Shown in pieces: positions 1 through 11,192 of a DNA stretch of 64,000 nucleotides (positions are counted from its first letter, which is position 1; each line of letters opens with the position of its first letter). The translations under genes and the position numbers were made by a program. The notes beneath the pieces were generated by a model. That model was given only the letters and a program-made list of their open reading frames with translations, was not told where the DNA came from and searched no databases. This DNA comes from Branchiostoma floridae (lineage: Eukaryota; Chordata; Leptocardii; Amphioxiformes; Branchiostomatidae): assembly GCF_000003815.2 (NCBI RefSeq), contig NC_049987.1:12112778-12176777 (forward strand), read 5' to 3'.

Positions 1-778
1 ATCTGAAGGTTATGTTTATTACGAAGATCAAAGGAAGTGGATTCTGATACTTGGCGTTGTATTAAATCTCTTATATTTTGTCCACTTTGACCATGAATGG
101 TGTTATAGAAAATTGAATAATATGGCGGCGGTCAGTTTTTCCCATCCAGGTACGGCAAGGAGAGAAGAGTACGAAGGCGCCCTGATACATGATGCCATCA
201 GCTGTAGTTAAAGAGTATTCATATTGTACACGTTCGATGAGTGGAGAGTCTAAAGAAGTGCGACCGTGCCAAACTACGCTGCCATATTCGAGTAGGGGAC
301 GGATACAAGATTTTTACAAGTATATGATTTTTACAGCTTTACAAGGAGCTTAGATTTAAGTTTACTGGAGATTGAAACAGTTTTATATGCATTGGCTAGC
401 ATTAAAATTTTTTATTCGGACGCTCGCATCAGTTTTTGGATTCCAAGAACATGTCATCCATATAATCAAATCAACATAGCCTTACCTAGTCGGAGGGTTG
501 GATGTGGAGGAGGACTGGAGAGTTTTGTTTTGTTACGTACTTTTTCTCTCCTCCCTGATTTTATACTGTACGATTATAATGAATTCGGACAAGATCGATG
601 AGATTACAAATAGCTATATCTTTCACAGAATAAACATGTGATACACTCTAGCTTTCAATGTTCTGTATTCATGACATCGTCGCCATGGAGCCACTTGATA
701 TTTGTAAGTCCTTATCGTTGCCATGCTTCAGGGGCACTGCACACCGCCTCCAACACAGTTGTCCGCTTTGCTAACGTT

Positions 779-873
779 GCCTGGTATCCAGCCGTAATTA
801 TAGCTCCCGAGTCTCTTCTCTGCGAAGAGGAGAGAAGAGACTCGGGAGCTATAATTACGGCTGGATACCAGGC
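779..873. repeat. 42-bp-arm palindrome with flanking direct repeats
   Basis: Arms 779-820 and 832-873 are exact reverse complements of 42 bp around an 11-bp spacer. The ten bases ttgctaacgt occur immediately outside on both sides (768-777 and 876-885), as a target-site duplication would. It reads as a tiny foldback or MITE remnant; no coding capacity. A hairpin-forming origin by replication error is the alternative. Confidence 0.8.
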
Positions 874-1158
874 TATTGCTAACGTGTTTGCAAAGTTCAG
901 ACCTTGAAGTCAGGATTTACGACGTGTTTGTCTCCTACAAAATCCATTTGTGATTTCTAACTTGGCAAGTTATACCGTAGGTAGCATGTACATACTCCGT
1001 GACATAATTATGTTTGTCATGCTGCGTTGTGTTTTCTTTCATATTGAGTGTGAGATAGTGTTGATTATGGTTTCACCAGTATTTGTTACCGAACCTGGCG
1101 TCTTTGTGTGTATTGTGTTTAGTACTAGGTTGATGTTTGCTTGACTGTGTGCTGTCAA

Positions 1159-1345
1159 TATAACGGACTATAACAAAACGAAATATAACGACACGGAATA
1201 AACTGTTACAAAACGGAAAGTTAAGGAAACGGAACGAAATATAACGAACTATAACAAAACGAAACGATAGTAAACGAACTGTAACGAAATGCAACGAAAC
1301 GAAACGTAACAGAATGTAACGACGTGAATAAAATGGACAAAACGG
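1159..1345. repeat. Degenerate AAC(G)A-rich short tandem repeat
   Basis: The plus strand repeats words such as aacgaaac, aacaaaac and aacgaacta with irregular spacing over nearly 200 bases. The minus strand reads as a long low-complexity ORF rich in Arg, Phe and Ser, which is an artefact of the repeat. Confidence 0.7.
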
Positions 1346-3216
1346 TACGAAAATAAACAAAATAGAACGAAAAATTAATGAACAGCTGGCAACACGTCGT
1401 GCACAAAACAACCAGAGAAAATCACACAGCATTTGCTTGGCAGTATCCAATTACCGCGAGCCGTAAAGCAAACAGAGGCAACGCTTACCTGGTCCACAAT
1501 ACCGGAAACACGTGAATGCAGCAAAACGGAACATCACCCAGCTTCAATATACCGTCTGAGTAACAACACCGAGGGACTTCGAATTTGACTGTATAATCCC
1601 CCTGTCAGCATGAGTAAAAATGTTATTGATGATATAGAAATCAATAAAGTCATTTGAAGATAAGATTCGGGGAGAAAAAAAATACCGACATTCAGCTGGA
1701 CTCGATCCGACTTCCTCACAATTCTAATAGAAACCGCCAAACCCACTTTCTTATGCCACTGAGCCACGGAATACATTCTTCATTATCGTCGTTGACTAGA
1801 GCCTTTATACATGACGGTGCGTGATTGCGCAACGAAAACAAAATTAATGATCGTGTAAAAACTTGTCATTGTTCCATCTTTACAGTAAACGGAGTATTTA
1901 CACATGGTGTTTAAAACTGAACCTAGCTCGAAAAGATTAATATGCAACGTTATAAATATATGCTTCATTGTTTCCCTGCGTTCTTGAATAGTACGTAAAC
2001 GACTGTACTGCCGGCGTGCGGGTGTTAGGTCAATCAGTAGCGCGTCTGCATTGCGATACATGGCTGCCAGAAATGGCGCCGGTTCGATTCCTACGTTGTC
2101 TTACATGTATCTTATGTGTGAATCTGCAATAATAATCTTACACATTTACTACGCACTTTCAGCATTCTCCAGAGAAGCTCATATGTTATCTGTACAAAAT
2201 TAATAAGTAACGTTAATCCATGTTGGAAGTTCTAATATTACATTTTGCCGACTAAAACGGACCCAAAATAGAACTGACCTAATTTTACAACAGCTGTCGT
2301 AACAGCTTGTCCTAATATATTCAACATTTAAATACCTATAGTACATTAAGGACGTTATAGATATTTTTTTATTCAATGATGACATACACAACCTTGTCTA
2401 CATCCTTGATGTTTCTCTCGGTGCTTGATGGCTTATTTTACTTTTACTCTAAGGTGCTTGAAAAGACCGAAATTTCCATGCCCCGACGCACGGTGTTTAT
2501 AACCAGAATCCATGTAAAACGCGGAGCTAGTACATATACCAGAGCACGTGGTACCCCTAGATGTCAATCATTCCGGTAGCCACGGAAACAATCACCACGG
2601 TGACGTGCGTCGGCTTGCCGTCACTCACCGGAGTTGCCATGGCGCCGGACTGTCTCCGAGTCAGCCATTTTTGTTTCGGTAGTCTTGGCAACGTTACTTG
2701 TCGTCAAGGCAACTATGGTAGGCTTCCAGTCGTGATAAAAACACAACCCGATTCCAACTTTCTAGTCGTTATTCATGCGGATTTACGTCGTAAGGTGGAA
2801 CAGGTGGGAAAATGGTCGTAATTCAGTAGGGAATGTCCCACCTGACGACTGACTTACACCCCGTTCACGACCCGCAGGAAAATTGGTCAGCCATTCACGA
2901 CCCAAACACTGCTGTGGGCCAAACACGACCGACGACCTATTCACGCCTAATGTTTGACTGATCAACGACCTGCTCGAGCACTGTGTTTCAGGGGGAGGGG
3001 CCTTTTGCAGTTTGGCTTTGTGTTAGACTAGAGCTCATCCATGCTTCTTGGAGGCTTTGAAATTGTAATTTTAAAAACCTGCATGGATTGCTTACACAAG
3101 CAGCTGGATTCACTGTTGAGGAGCAGTGCCCTCAAAAGGACGTCCCTACCTGCGCCAAAAGAACTCTACTCTACTCATGCCCTTTAAAAATACACGGGTA
3201 CAACTTTAATACAGTT

Positions 3217-4306
3217 TAGCCTCCTTCACCGGCCTCTCTGGGAAGCTTGGCAATTTTTTTTGGGGGGGGGGGGGGGGGCGGTAGGTGGATTCGCGATTTT
3301 TAACCGGGAATATGCCGGGAAAGGAATATATGCCCGGAAAGGAATATACACCGGAAAGCTTGTACGGGCTAGGCGAAATCGGCTTCCCAGTAGGCCTGCT
3401 ACTCTTCGGTATCTACAAACGCAATAATGATTAAGAATGCCTTTCAGACGGCCAATTAATGTATTCGCGAGAAGTTATTCACACTGCCGCGAGAAGTAAT
3501 TCACACTTCAACGTTAATAGTGCACGGCCACCCCGAAGCGTGCCACAAACCTACGTAACGTTACCGGAAACCGTGCACACGCTGCCTGCCTTTGTCACTT
3601 CCAGAGTTACAATAATTGATACAACAGTTTGAATAATTGATACACGTGCAAAACTTACATTTCAGATCAGTGTCAAACATTTTTTCCAGTGGGTTTAAAA
3701 CATACTTTCATACGCCATCGATGATCCGACCGGCAATCTGAATGGGGAGGGGGGCGAGAGCCATAAAAAGACGGTCGCTCGATCTCGAAAAATACGATAG
3801 GGAGCGACTTGCCTTGGCCAGTAGCAAGGCCAACAAAACAATAATTGCCTTCGCAGACCACAGCAATGGCCAGGGATAGTCCTTCCCTCAACTCGGGGAA
3901 GCTCTTTCGTACATGATGGGAAGTTTCAGCGGAGTTTTTCTACGGTAAGTACTCGTTTTCAAATGAGCCGTGACCCGACAACCGTTACAAAGTTACGGGT
4001 CATCGCGCAACGGGTTGTGTGCCGGGCTGCCAGTGCTGGACGCATTTATGACGGGAAGTTCGCACATCCATACCAAATGGTGATAAGTGTTTTTTAATAG
4101 GGCTTTGTAGATACCGAAGAGTAGCAGGCCTACTGGGAAGCCGATTTCGCCTAGCCCGTACAAGCTTTCCGGTGTATATTCCTTTCCGGGCATATATTCC
4201 TTTCCCGGCATATTCCCGGTTAAAAATCGCGAATCCACCTACCGCCCCCCCCCCCCCCCCCCAAAAAAATTGCCAAGCTTCCCAGAGAGGCCGGTGAAGG
4301 AGGCTA
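3217..4306. mobile_element. 1.09-kb DNA transposon, 203-bp terminal inverted repeats, 9-bp target duplication
   Basis: Bases 3217-3419 and 4104-4306 are near-identical inverted repeats beginning TAGCCTCCTTCACC. Flanking sequence AATACAGTT is duplicated at 3208-3216 and 4307-4315. Each repeat holds a run of about 17-18 G (or C) and a degenerate internal motif (ccgggaaaggaatat repeated twice). A 9-bp duplication with long inverted repeats is the classic pattern of Mutator-like elements, though no MULE transposase is present, so the superfamily is only suggested. The interior (3420-4103) carries a decayed helicase-like reading frame on the minus strand. Confidence 0.85.
3673..3915 (-). pseudogene. 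Relic of a RecQ/DEAD-like helicase N-terminal fragment inside the transposon
   Basis: The minus-strand frame reads SFPELREGLSLAIAVV, then a Walker-A-like stretch (FVGLATGQGKSLP). In RecQ-type helicases the Q-motif and motif I have the form FxxLRxxQxxAI...GxDxxxxxPTGxGKSLxxQ, so order and spacing fit, but the motif Gln is Leu here and the frame ends soon after. No later helicase motif is visible. I infer cargo or the remains of an autonomous parent element; a chance match is possible. Confidence 0.45.
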
Positions 4307-4529
4307 AATACAGTTCACTTTCAGGATGAGTACAAACAACGGGCAATCAGAAAAAAAAGGCTCCAATACTGTCTTATAGCCTGGTTTGGTTTGCTCACGC
4401 AAATAAATATCTGCAGAAGAAATACTAACAAAAGGTAATGTGATTTTGCTAAACAAAACCAGTTCTCCAGAGTCTATTGTTTGTAAACAATGAGCAGGTT
4501 TATCACGACTACTGAAAGCTTTGTTTGGT

Positions 4530-4850
4530 TGTTGATAATGTTGTTTTTCTAAACAGTATGTGTACCCCAGTGGTTTGTGACCCCATCTCTGGACTAAGAA
4601 GTAATGAGTCTGCACGTCATAGTCCCTCACCCGACATGCATGCTACCGGAAAGGGTCACAGTCCTTATGATGGGGTGTTGTGCTCTGATTTACTGGTCAT
4701 TTTGCTTGTCTAAAAGAACTAGGGGTACAAATTCTGAACCTGTACATAGAGTCCGTATTCACTGTCATGACCAGTTGAAGATTAGCTCTTCTGTTCATGA
4801 AGATGATTTGACTTGACTGATTATGATTTGAGATAACTTTCTAAATTATT
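4530..4850. repeat. Diverged SINE-like dispersed repeat (copy 1)
   Basis: This stretch aligns by eye with 6900-7180: both share the order 'gtcacrgtcctta...', 'acctgtaaa/acatag', 'gtcac/tgaccagttg.agattgagct', and end near 'tttgagatnactttt'. The other copy has a tRNA B-box-like gttcaaatcc, so the family is probably tRNA-derived. It sits just 5' of the STK40 start exon. Confidence 0.5.
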
Positions 4851-4874
4851 TCCATTCTGCACAGCCCGGGCAGT

Positions 4875-7800
4875 ATGAAGAGGAAACATCCAGACCCAGA
4901 TGGTGACATCATCACTCCATCCTCCAGCGGGTTCAACCAAGATGTGGAGGGGTGTCCGTATCCTCTCTACTCTATCAAGAGGGCAGGGCCTTACTTGTTA
5001 GGTACACTATTAGTATTGCTTAGTTTTCTATCCTACAAAAGAAGCAAAATGTTTGATCTAACTCCTGTGTGATTTCAATATTTACACACATGATCTGTTT
5101 GTATATTAACATCTGTATTCAACATTTTGGCAGGTCCTAGACTTGGAAACTCTCCAGTACAGAGCATTGTGCAGTGCTTAGCAAGGAAGGAAGCAACTGA
5201 TGACTTTTACTCAATTAAGGTTTGTGTGGCAGATTTGTATAGTGATTTTGCAGTGATACATTTTACAGCATTTGAAATTGAAAAGGAGATCCCTATAATT
5301 ATGCCTATAATCTCATGTAGTCACGTCGTTATTGTCTCCTTGTTATTGCATCAGATCCTGACCCTGGAGGATGGCAGGAGAGAGACCCAGGATGACAAGC
5401 AGGGGAAGATGTTACTCCACACCGAGTACTCCCTACTGTCCCTGCTGCATGATCAGGAGGGAGTTGTGCATCATCATGGACTCTTCATGGTGACTTGCTC
5501 TGTTTTTTTTTAATGCATTTTATACCCATTAAAGGTGGCCTTCATGCCTTTTGACATATTACATCATAATCTTCATTATATCTTCCCCAGACCTTAGAGC
5601 CTGTCATGCCTTTTTACATAGAGCGTAATCAGTCGTTTTGATTCTGTTTACGTAGCCAAATTGCTCAAAGTTAGAGATCATCTTGCAGTCTACATCAAGC
5701 ATACTTGGCATCTGAACTTTGAATAAAGCAAAGATAGCCTCCGTGAAAGTAATATGCTAGTAATATGTACATGTACATGTAGCTGCTGCCATTTCTGAAT
5801 GCAGCATGGAGAGTTGACAGTATCTCACCATGCAGGCCAACATAAATCTATAATTTTTGTCATTTTATCAGAGTAAGGCATTATGTTTAGCAATGTAATT
5901 ATACAAGAAACAACAATTTATTTATCTTTCTTCATCACACATGAAGGACAAAGCATGGGAGCCGCCCACAGATGCCTCCACCAAGCAGCTCGCAGACCGA
6001 CCCGGCAGGATCAGGAACCGGTTGTGTCTGGTTCTGGACTGCCTGTGTGCTCACGACTTCAGCGACCAGACGGCAGACCTCATCAACCTGCAACATTACG
6101 TCATCAAGGAGAAGAAACTGTCCGAGAAGGAAACCATTGTGATCTTTTATGACGTAGTCAGAATTGTGGATGCACTACACAAGGTGAGAGTGTATAACTT
6201 TTTGAACATTGTATTGTGAACATAAATGAACTGATTTTCAGAACAAATAGAATAATGTATAGAGGCAGCACTAGCTTTTCTAAAGGACATTTTATTCACT
6301 AAAAAGTGGAGATGTCATCAGAAATGTTTTCTGGGAAATAAAGAGCATACAATAACTATTCTTTTTTTTTTTCAGAAAAATATTGTTCACAGAGACTTAA
6401 AACTGGGCAATATGGTTCTTAATAAAAGGTGAGTACATAAAGTACCTGTATACGTATCAATTTGCATCAAGCTGCCACACATGTTGGAGGTCAACTAGTT
6501 TTCTCTCAAGACTATTGTAAGTTTGATCATCTCAAATTGCTTCAATCAATTTTCTTAAGTCTCCACTTATCATAGATGGCCAATTTGTTTTTCAACTGAG
6601 CTTGTCCCCATCCCAAGTCTACTAGGTCTTAAAGAAAAATCTACTGTTGAAGAACAAATCACTGAAATGCATTTGTCTATAAGAAGAAGTTCCAGGTATC
6701 TAATTCTGCAGTGTGATCTGTTTGTGTTGTAGAACCAGAAGGGTGACCATCACTAACTTCTGTCTGGGGAAACATCTGGTGTGTGAGACAGACCTGCTGA
6801 AGGACCAGCGTGGGAGTCCTGCCTATATCAGCCCTGATGTTCTCAGTGGTGAGGAGTGTTATGTAGCATGTTCATACTGGAGAACAGTATTATACACATA
6901 GTCCAGTGTTAATCGATCATGCTTCTGGCCTAGGAAGTCATGAGTTCAAATCCTAGCTTTTGCCACTCGCCAACTTGCACACGACAGAGTCACGGTCCTT
7001 AGTAAGGAATGTTAAGCTGTGGTCCACTGTTTATTGTACTTGTTAAAAAGAGCTAATATAATCTCTCAGGCACAATGAACCTGTAAAGTACTGTACATAG
7101 TGTCTGTCTTCTTTGTCACAACCAGTTGGAGAGCTGAGTTGATTGAGCTAAACTGGTTTGAGATCACTTTTAGTTGTCACTTTCACCTCTGGCACATGGC
7201 TTTGCTAGGTAGATAATGTCGTCAGGGGGACAGTCTAGTATGGGGCTAAAACAAAGTAATACATGAACATGGATTGATTATAATCATACTTGATCATACA
7301 AATATACATACAAAGTTTACCAGCGGTAGTGTAACATCTAATTAGGTTAAGGAAGGTCATTGTTGAAAATGAGTATTGAAGAGACTTGTAGAAATGTCAT
7401 TTCCCCCTGTGCAGGCCGACCGTACCTGGGCAAGCCCAGTGACATGTGGGCGCTGGGTGTGGTGCTATTCACCATGCTGTATGGACAGTTCCCCTTCTAC
7501 GACAGTGTTCCTCAGGAACTCTTCAGGAAAATCAAAGCTGCAGAGTATAATGTACCCAAGTGAGTGATGTTTGTACAGTGCTTTTGAAATATACATATTG
7601 TATCAAGGAGTATTGCAAGAAAGGGTGTCAAAATTAGCATGATCTTTAGTTTTAGGTCCTTTCCATCCTCTTCATTATAAACCTACATGTAGTCTGATGG
7701 TACACTGGAATCTGGCACGCCGTATTGTCCACCGGAGTGGAAAATATGGAAAATGCTTTTTTTTTTTTGATACTTTTTATCAGTTTGCTTCAATTAAATC

Positions 7801-9970
7801 CATTTGTCCATATGTCCATATTCGCACAGCAAAATTTCGTGCAACGTTGAAAAATGTTTTAACAAAACAATTTAATTTCTTTTAATCTTAAGACCTTAAT
7901 GAAGTAGTCTGACATGAATTATGTTAATCATAAAAGCCACTCCTAGCAGGAAAGAATAGCATTGCAGGAAACTAGATTTTAAAGTGGCCACCTGTCCATA
8001 GTAAGTGAAAAATATCCATTTGAGTTAAACATGTTAGTCCATTCTCATGTTTTTCTCGTCAGCGATGGCCGAGTGTCGGACGCCATCTCAACCCTGATCC
8101 AGAAGCTGCTGGTACTGGACGCTGACACCAGACTGACCGCAGCACAAGTTCTGGACTACCTCAGTACAACCATAGCCACATGGTCAGGCTTACTTTGTGT
8201 CCTCATGGTCTTTTATAGCATTGATTCTTTCAGTTAGAAGGTCTAGATTTGGTAACAATAGTTTTGAATGCAATGCATCAGACTATTTCTAAAACTATAT
8301 AGAAACTAGGGGTATGTGTAACATTGGTTCACCTTTATCCACGGGGTAACCTTTATTCGTTGTTTTAAAAAACAGGGTATTAAGGGATATTGAGTCGACG
8401 GACTGCAGTTTCAAACTGCAATATTTTCAAAATGTTACAGTTCAAAACCACTGTCCGTCGGCTTCATAACCCCTAAATATTCTGTTCTTTTACACAACGG
8501 ATATAGTTACGCGTTGGTCTCAGGCCCGAGAGGTTCCGGGTTCAAATCCGCTTGCCGTGTCACCGATCTTGTGCCCTTGGGAAAGGCACTTTACACAACT
8601 TTCCTCACCTAACTCAGGTGTAAATGAGTACATAGCTGCGGCTAGTGGCAGTGACAGGCCTTTGTTGTGGTGACAGGCCATAGGGGCATGTTCGGGCATG
8701 ACGCACCCGCCATGACACACGAGTCAGGGGTAGGAGGAACCCCTTGCATCCTTGGTCGGAAGTCCTCCTAGGAGATGGAAACTCCAAATGATAAACCTGC
8801 ATCTGCTGGGGCCGTCTTACGTGGCAAAACAGTTCTGTCCCTGTAGGACTTAGTGCACCAGTAGACGAAAGGGTGGAGAAGGAAGTGCACACCCCTCCTT
8901 CACTTTAAAAAGTCACGTGCAGGCCAGGCAGACTGGTCGTCTAATCAACCTGTCTGCCTACCATTGATCTTCGGATACGAAGAAACAGCCATCATATAGG
9001 TTACCCGCGGATATAGGTGAACTAGTGTTAATTATCTTTGATAAAAAGAGCAACAGAAAGGGTCTGTAATCAAATGCTGTTGACAATGGTTAAGCTAATA
9101 AATGCTTTAAAAATCTTCACATAAGGCACTTAAAATATGTATAGTGTTCTTTGTCACAGCTGTAGTTTTCTGGCTCTCAAAATCACAAAATGAGATTATT
9201 TGGGATACATCAAGGAGCCATTTTTATTGATAACAAAAGTGTTTTTTTGGTCCCCAGGCAGTCTATGTCAGCCATCACAGGCCCTCTCCAGGTGGTACCG
9301 GACATTGATGACCAGCGGGAGGGAAAAAACCTCAACACTGACAAGAAAACCTGGGACTTGGATCAACCTGGACAGGTATGTTCTGACTGTCAAACATGTC
9401 AAGCATAGATTCCTTTTTCAAGTTTTTGACTTTCATTAGTTTAAGATAGAGTCCTTCCTGCACCAGAGAATGCATAGGGCGGTGCCCATCTCTTTCAATA
9501 GCTCTTGGGCCTCATGGCTTTATGCAATTCACTACAGCACGGAGCTAGTCCACTGGTAGTGGTGCGTGTTCAAATTCCATACACTTTCCCAAATGCTGGA
9601 TGCTAAGCAGAGAAAGTAGTATGTGCCATTTTTTAAATCTTTGGTATGACCTGACCAATTGCAGGCAAGCACTCTATTCACCTGGCCACTGTACCAGAAG
9701 ACTTATTAAAACCTGTCTCTAAAGTTTTGGACCAGCAACATGTCATTGACTCTTTCTTTACCTCAGTCTCAGGCCGGTGACTTTGAGGCTAAGATGCAGC
9801 ACGCTCACGAGGAGTACCTCCTGAAGGGAGACCAGAGGAAGATCCTGCAGCCTCGGAGACGTCTGGCCAGCCAGCCTGTACCGGTCAGGCGGCTCAGTCA
9901 GGACGCTCGGCCTCTGACCCCTGCACAAGTACAGGCCTTCAGACATCTTCTGCAGCCGAGCCAACAGTAG
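4875..9970 (+). CDS. STK40: STK40 (SgK495-type) serine/threonine pseudokinase, complete
   Basis: Ten coding exons join in phase: 4875-5001, 5134-5219, 5355-5489, 5947-6183, 6376-6428, 6733-6848, 7415-7559, 8063-8182, 9258-9375, 9767-9970. The product is 446 aa (human about 435). The kinase-like domain keeps HRDLKLGN (about 200-207), the activation-segment SPAYISPDV and the SDMWALGVV helix, but the DFG metal-binding motif is replaced by NFC (about 221-223) and the glycine loop is atypical, so it is expected not to bind ATP normally. In vertebrates STK40 acts as an adaptor for the COP1 ubiquitin ligase; the tail motif VVPDID (about 352-357) is conserved and fits a COP1-type VP site. The residues around 117-140, before RLCLVLDCLC, differ from human. 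The start was chosen as the first Met before the conserved KRAGPYLLG block. The last acceptor could also lie six bases on (9773), removing two residues. Confidence 0.95.
6900..7180 (+). repeat. Diverged tRNA-derived SINE-like repeat in STK40 intron 6 (copy 2)
   Basis: Contains gagttcaaatcct, a good match to a Pol III B box, near 6949-6960, followed by a body that resembles the repeat at 4530-4850. No clear target duplication remains, so it is an old copy. Confidence 0.5.
8319..9030. mobile_element. MITE of about 230 bp interrupted by a SINE
   Basis: The ends are inverted repeats: left (8319 on) taacattggttcacctttat, right (ending 9030) the complement of taacactagttcacctatat, both followed by ccRcgggtaacc. 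The left part holds an internal hairpin around the words gtcgacggactgcag and ctgtccgtcg (8393-8465). The continuous MITE is split by the SINE at 8511-8993, in STK40 intron 8. Confidence 0.65.
8511..8993 (+). mobile_element. tRNA-derived SINE, about 483 bp
   Basis: A tRNA-like head ends with the exact B box ggttcaaatcc (8539-8549). It is followed by the module cttgggaaaggcactttaca, which from memory is common in marine invertebrate SINEs. The flanks ATATAGTTAC (8501-8510) and ATATAGGTTAC (8994-9004) are a near-perfect target-site duplication. No A/T-rich tail is obvious. It inserted into the MITE at 8319-9030. Confidence 0.7.
9465..9700 (+). repeat. Dispersed repeat shared with 31195-31420
   Basis: In the intron before the last STK40 exon. 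The words gcatagggc.gt, tagctcttgggcc, ctagtccactgg, gtgttcaaat and acactttcc.aatgctg occur in the same order in the importin 3' region at 31195-31420. gttcaaattcc resembles a B box, so a SINE origin is likely. Confidence 0.5.
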
Positions 9971-10985
9971 TTAACTCACACCCCGGCTAGTTTGTACTAT
10001 CAATTCAGCTATCTTAAAAAAAAAACGAGACAATACTTTTACAGTATCACCTCACAATAATGTCTGAGGAGTTTTGTGCATTTTTCTTGGGAATCAAGTT
10101 GTATAGTGTCATCCTTGTTTTGAATAGTCTTGTTCTGAATAGTCTTGTCCAGGTAGTGCTCCCATTTTGTCCTCCCAAGTTTTACTAAATCAGAAATCTG
10201 TGCCTCCATTCAATAAGTGATGCTAGATAGGTTTGCAGAATTTGAAATTCTTGGATTTTTTTGTGTTGTATTAAATGTGCACAAAAGATTATGGTCGTAA
10301 TTGGTGTTTCATAGTTACCGCAAGTGTAATGCAATGTGTATCTTTGTACAGTCTTGCACAGATGAAAGATACGGAATATTTCAGAAGTAAGGCACTGTAA
10401 GACGATGGTATGGAACTTCTCTAAAAGCAATCATCGTAACTGTAAGCCCTTTTCAGGGTCACACAGGAAAATGTCATGCTGCATGTATATGTGTAAGATA
10501 ATAGTATTTTAATGTATGAATTATGATAAAGAGTTATATGTGTGCAAATCATGGTGCTGCTGTATACAGATCTTTGTAGTAAATTAAAAGTGTATTGTTG
10601 CATGATTTGCAGAAAAATATGAATTAATGTACAGCACAAGTGTGTAATCTAAATATCACTGTAACAAAAAAAGATGAGAATTATCAATATAATCAATATT
10701 TGGTGTCCTGAATACATGAAAATATGTAACTTATAAATCAATCTGTAACAAATTTCTAGCATCTCCTAGTATTTGACTCTACATTGTACGTTTGACTGGA
10801 ATTGTAGCTAACTTATTATGATGAGGTACTTGTCATGTGTCAGCAGCAGTTTTGCAACATCCAGTGTCTGCCTTAGTAGTATTCCCCATACCTACTGTAT
10901 GGAATAGGTGACCTGTGGAACTGAAGTTACTGGATATTTGATTGTACAACACCTGTGTGTCTGAAATAAAAGTCTATATTTGTAT
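9971..10985 (+). terminator. STK40 3' untranslated region with poly(A) signal
   Basis: Non-coding sequence after the stop leads to a single clean AATAAA at 10965-10970, so cleavage is expected about 15-25 bases later. The convergent ZUP1 poly(A) signal lies only some 220 bases further on. Confidence 0.65.
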
Positions 10986-11192
10986 ACAACTTATCTATTG
11001 TTTGTTTTTTTTACAAGTGGCAAGTTTGTTATGCCAATTAAAAACTTCTGGCAAAACTACTCATGGATGCTGATGATACCCTTCTTCTTGGTCAATACTG
11101 GAAACATCATAATATTTGCCAGTACTAACCACACAAACTGCTTTTATGTAATGAAACTAAGGGGTCTGTACTTCAGCTTCTTTTGACAACTC

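Larger units (their letters stand above)
1..3216. other. Intergenic stretch without recognised gene
   Basis: No open reading frame here resembles a known protein or joins into a phased exon chain. It lies upstream of STK40 and could hold that gene's non-coding first exon, but I could not place one. Visible items are the palindrome at 779-873, an AAC-rich degenerate repeat at about 1159-1345, and loosely repeated 'ttcacgacc' words near 2850-2950. Confidence 0.6.

Noticed and set aside
1073-1450. 125-codon minus-strand frame rich in R, F and S
   Set aside because: Produced by the AAC-rich degenerate tandem repeat; low complexity throughout.
2561-2821. 86-codon frame and GC-rich patch near 2640 upstream of STK40
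   Set aside because: Could mark a promoter or first exon, but no donor or protein similarity supports it.
3263-3280. Long G run as a possible sequencing artefact
   Set aside because: A matching C run stands at the mirror position in the other arm, so it belongs to the element.
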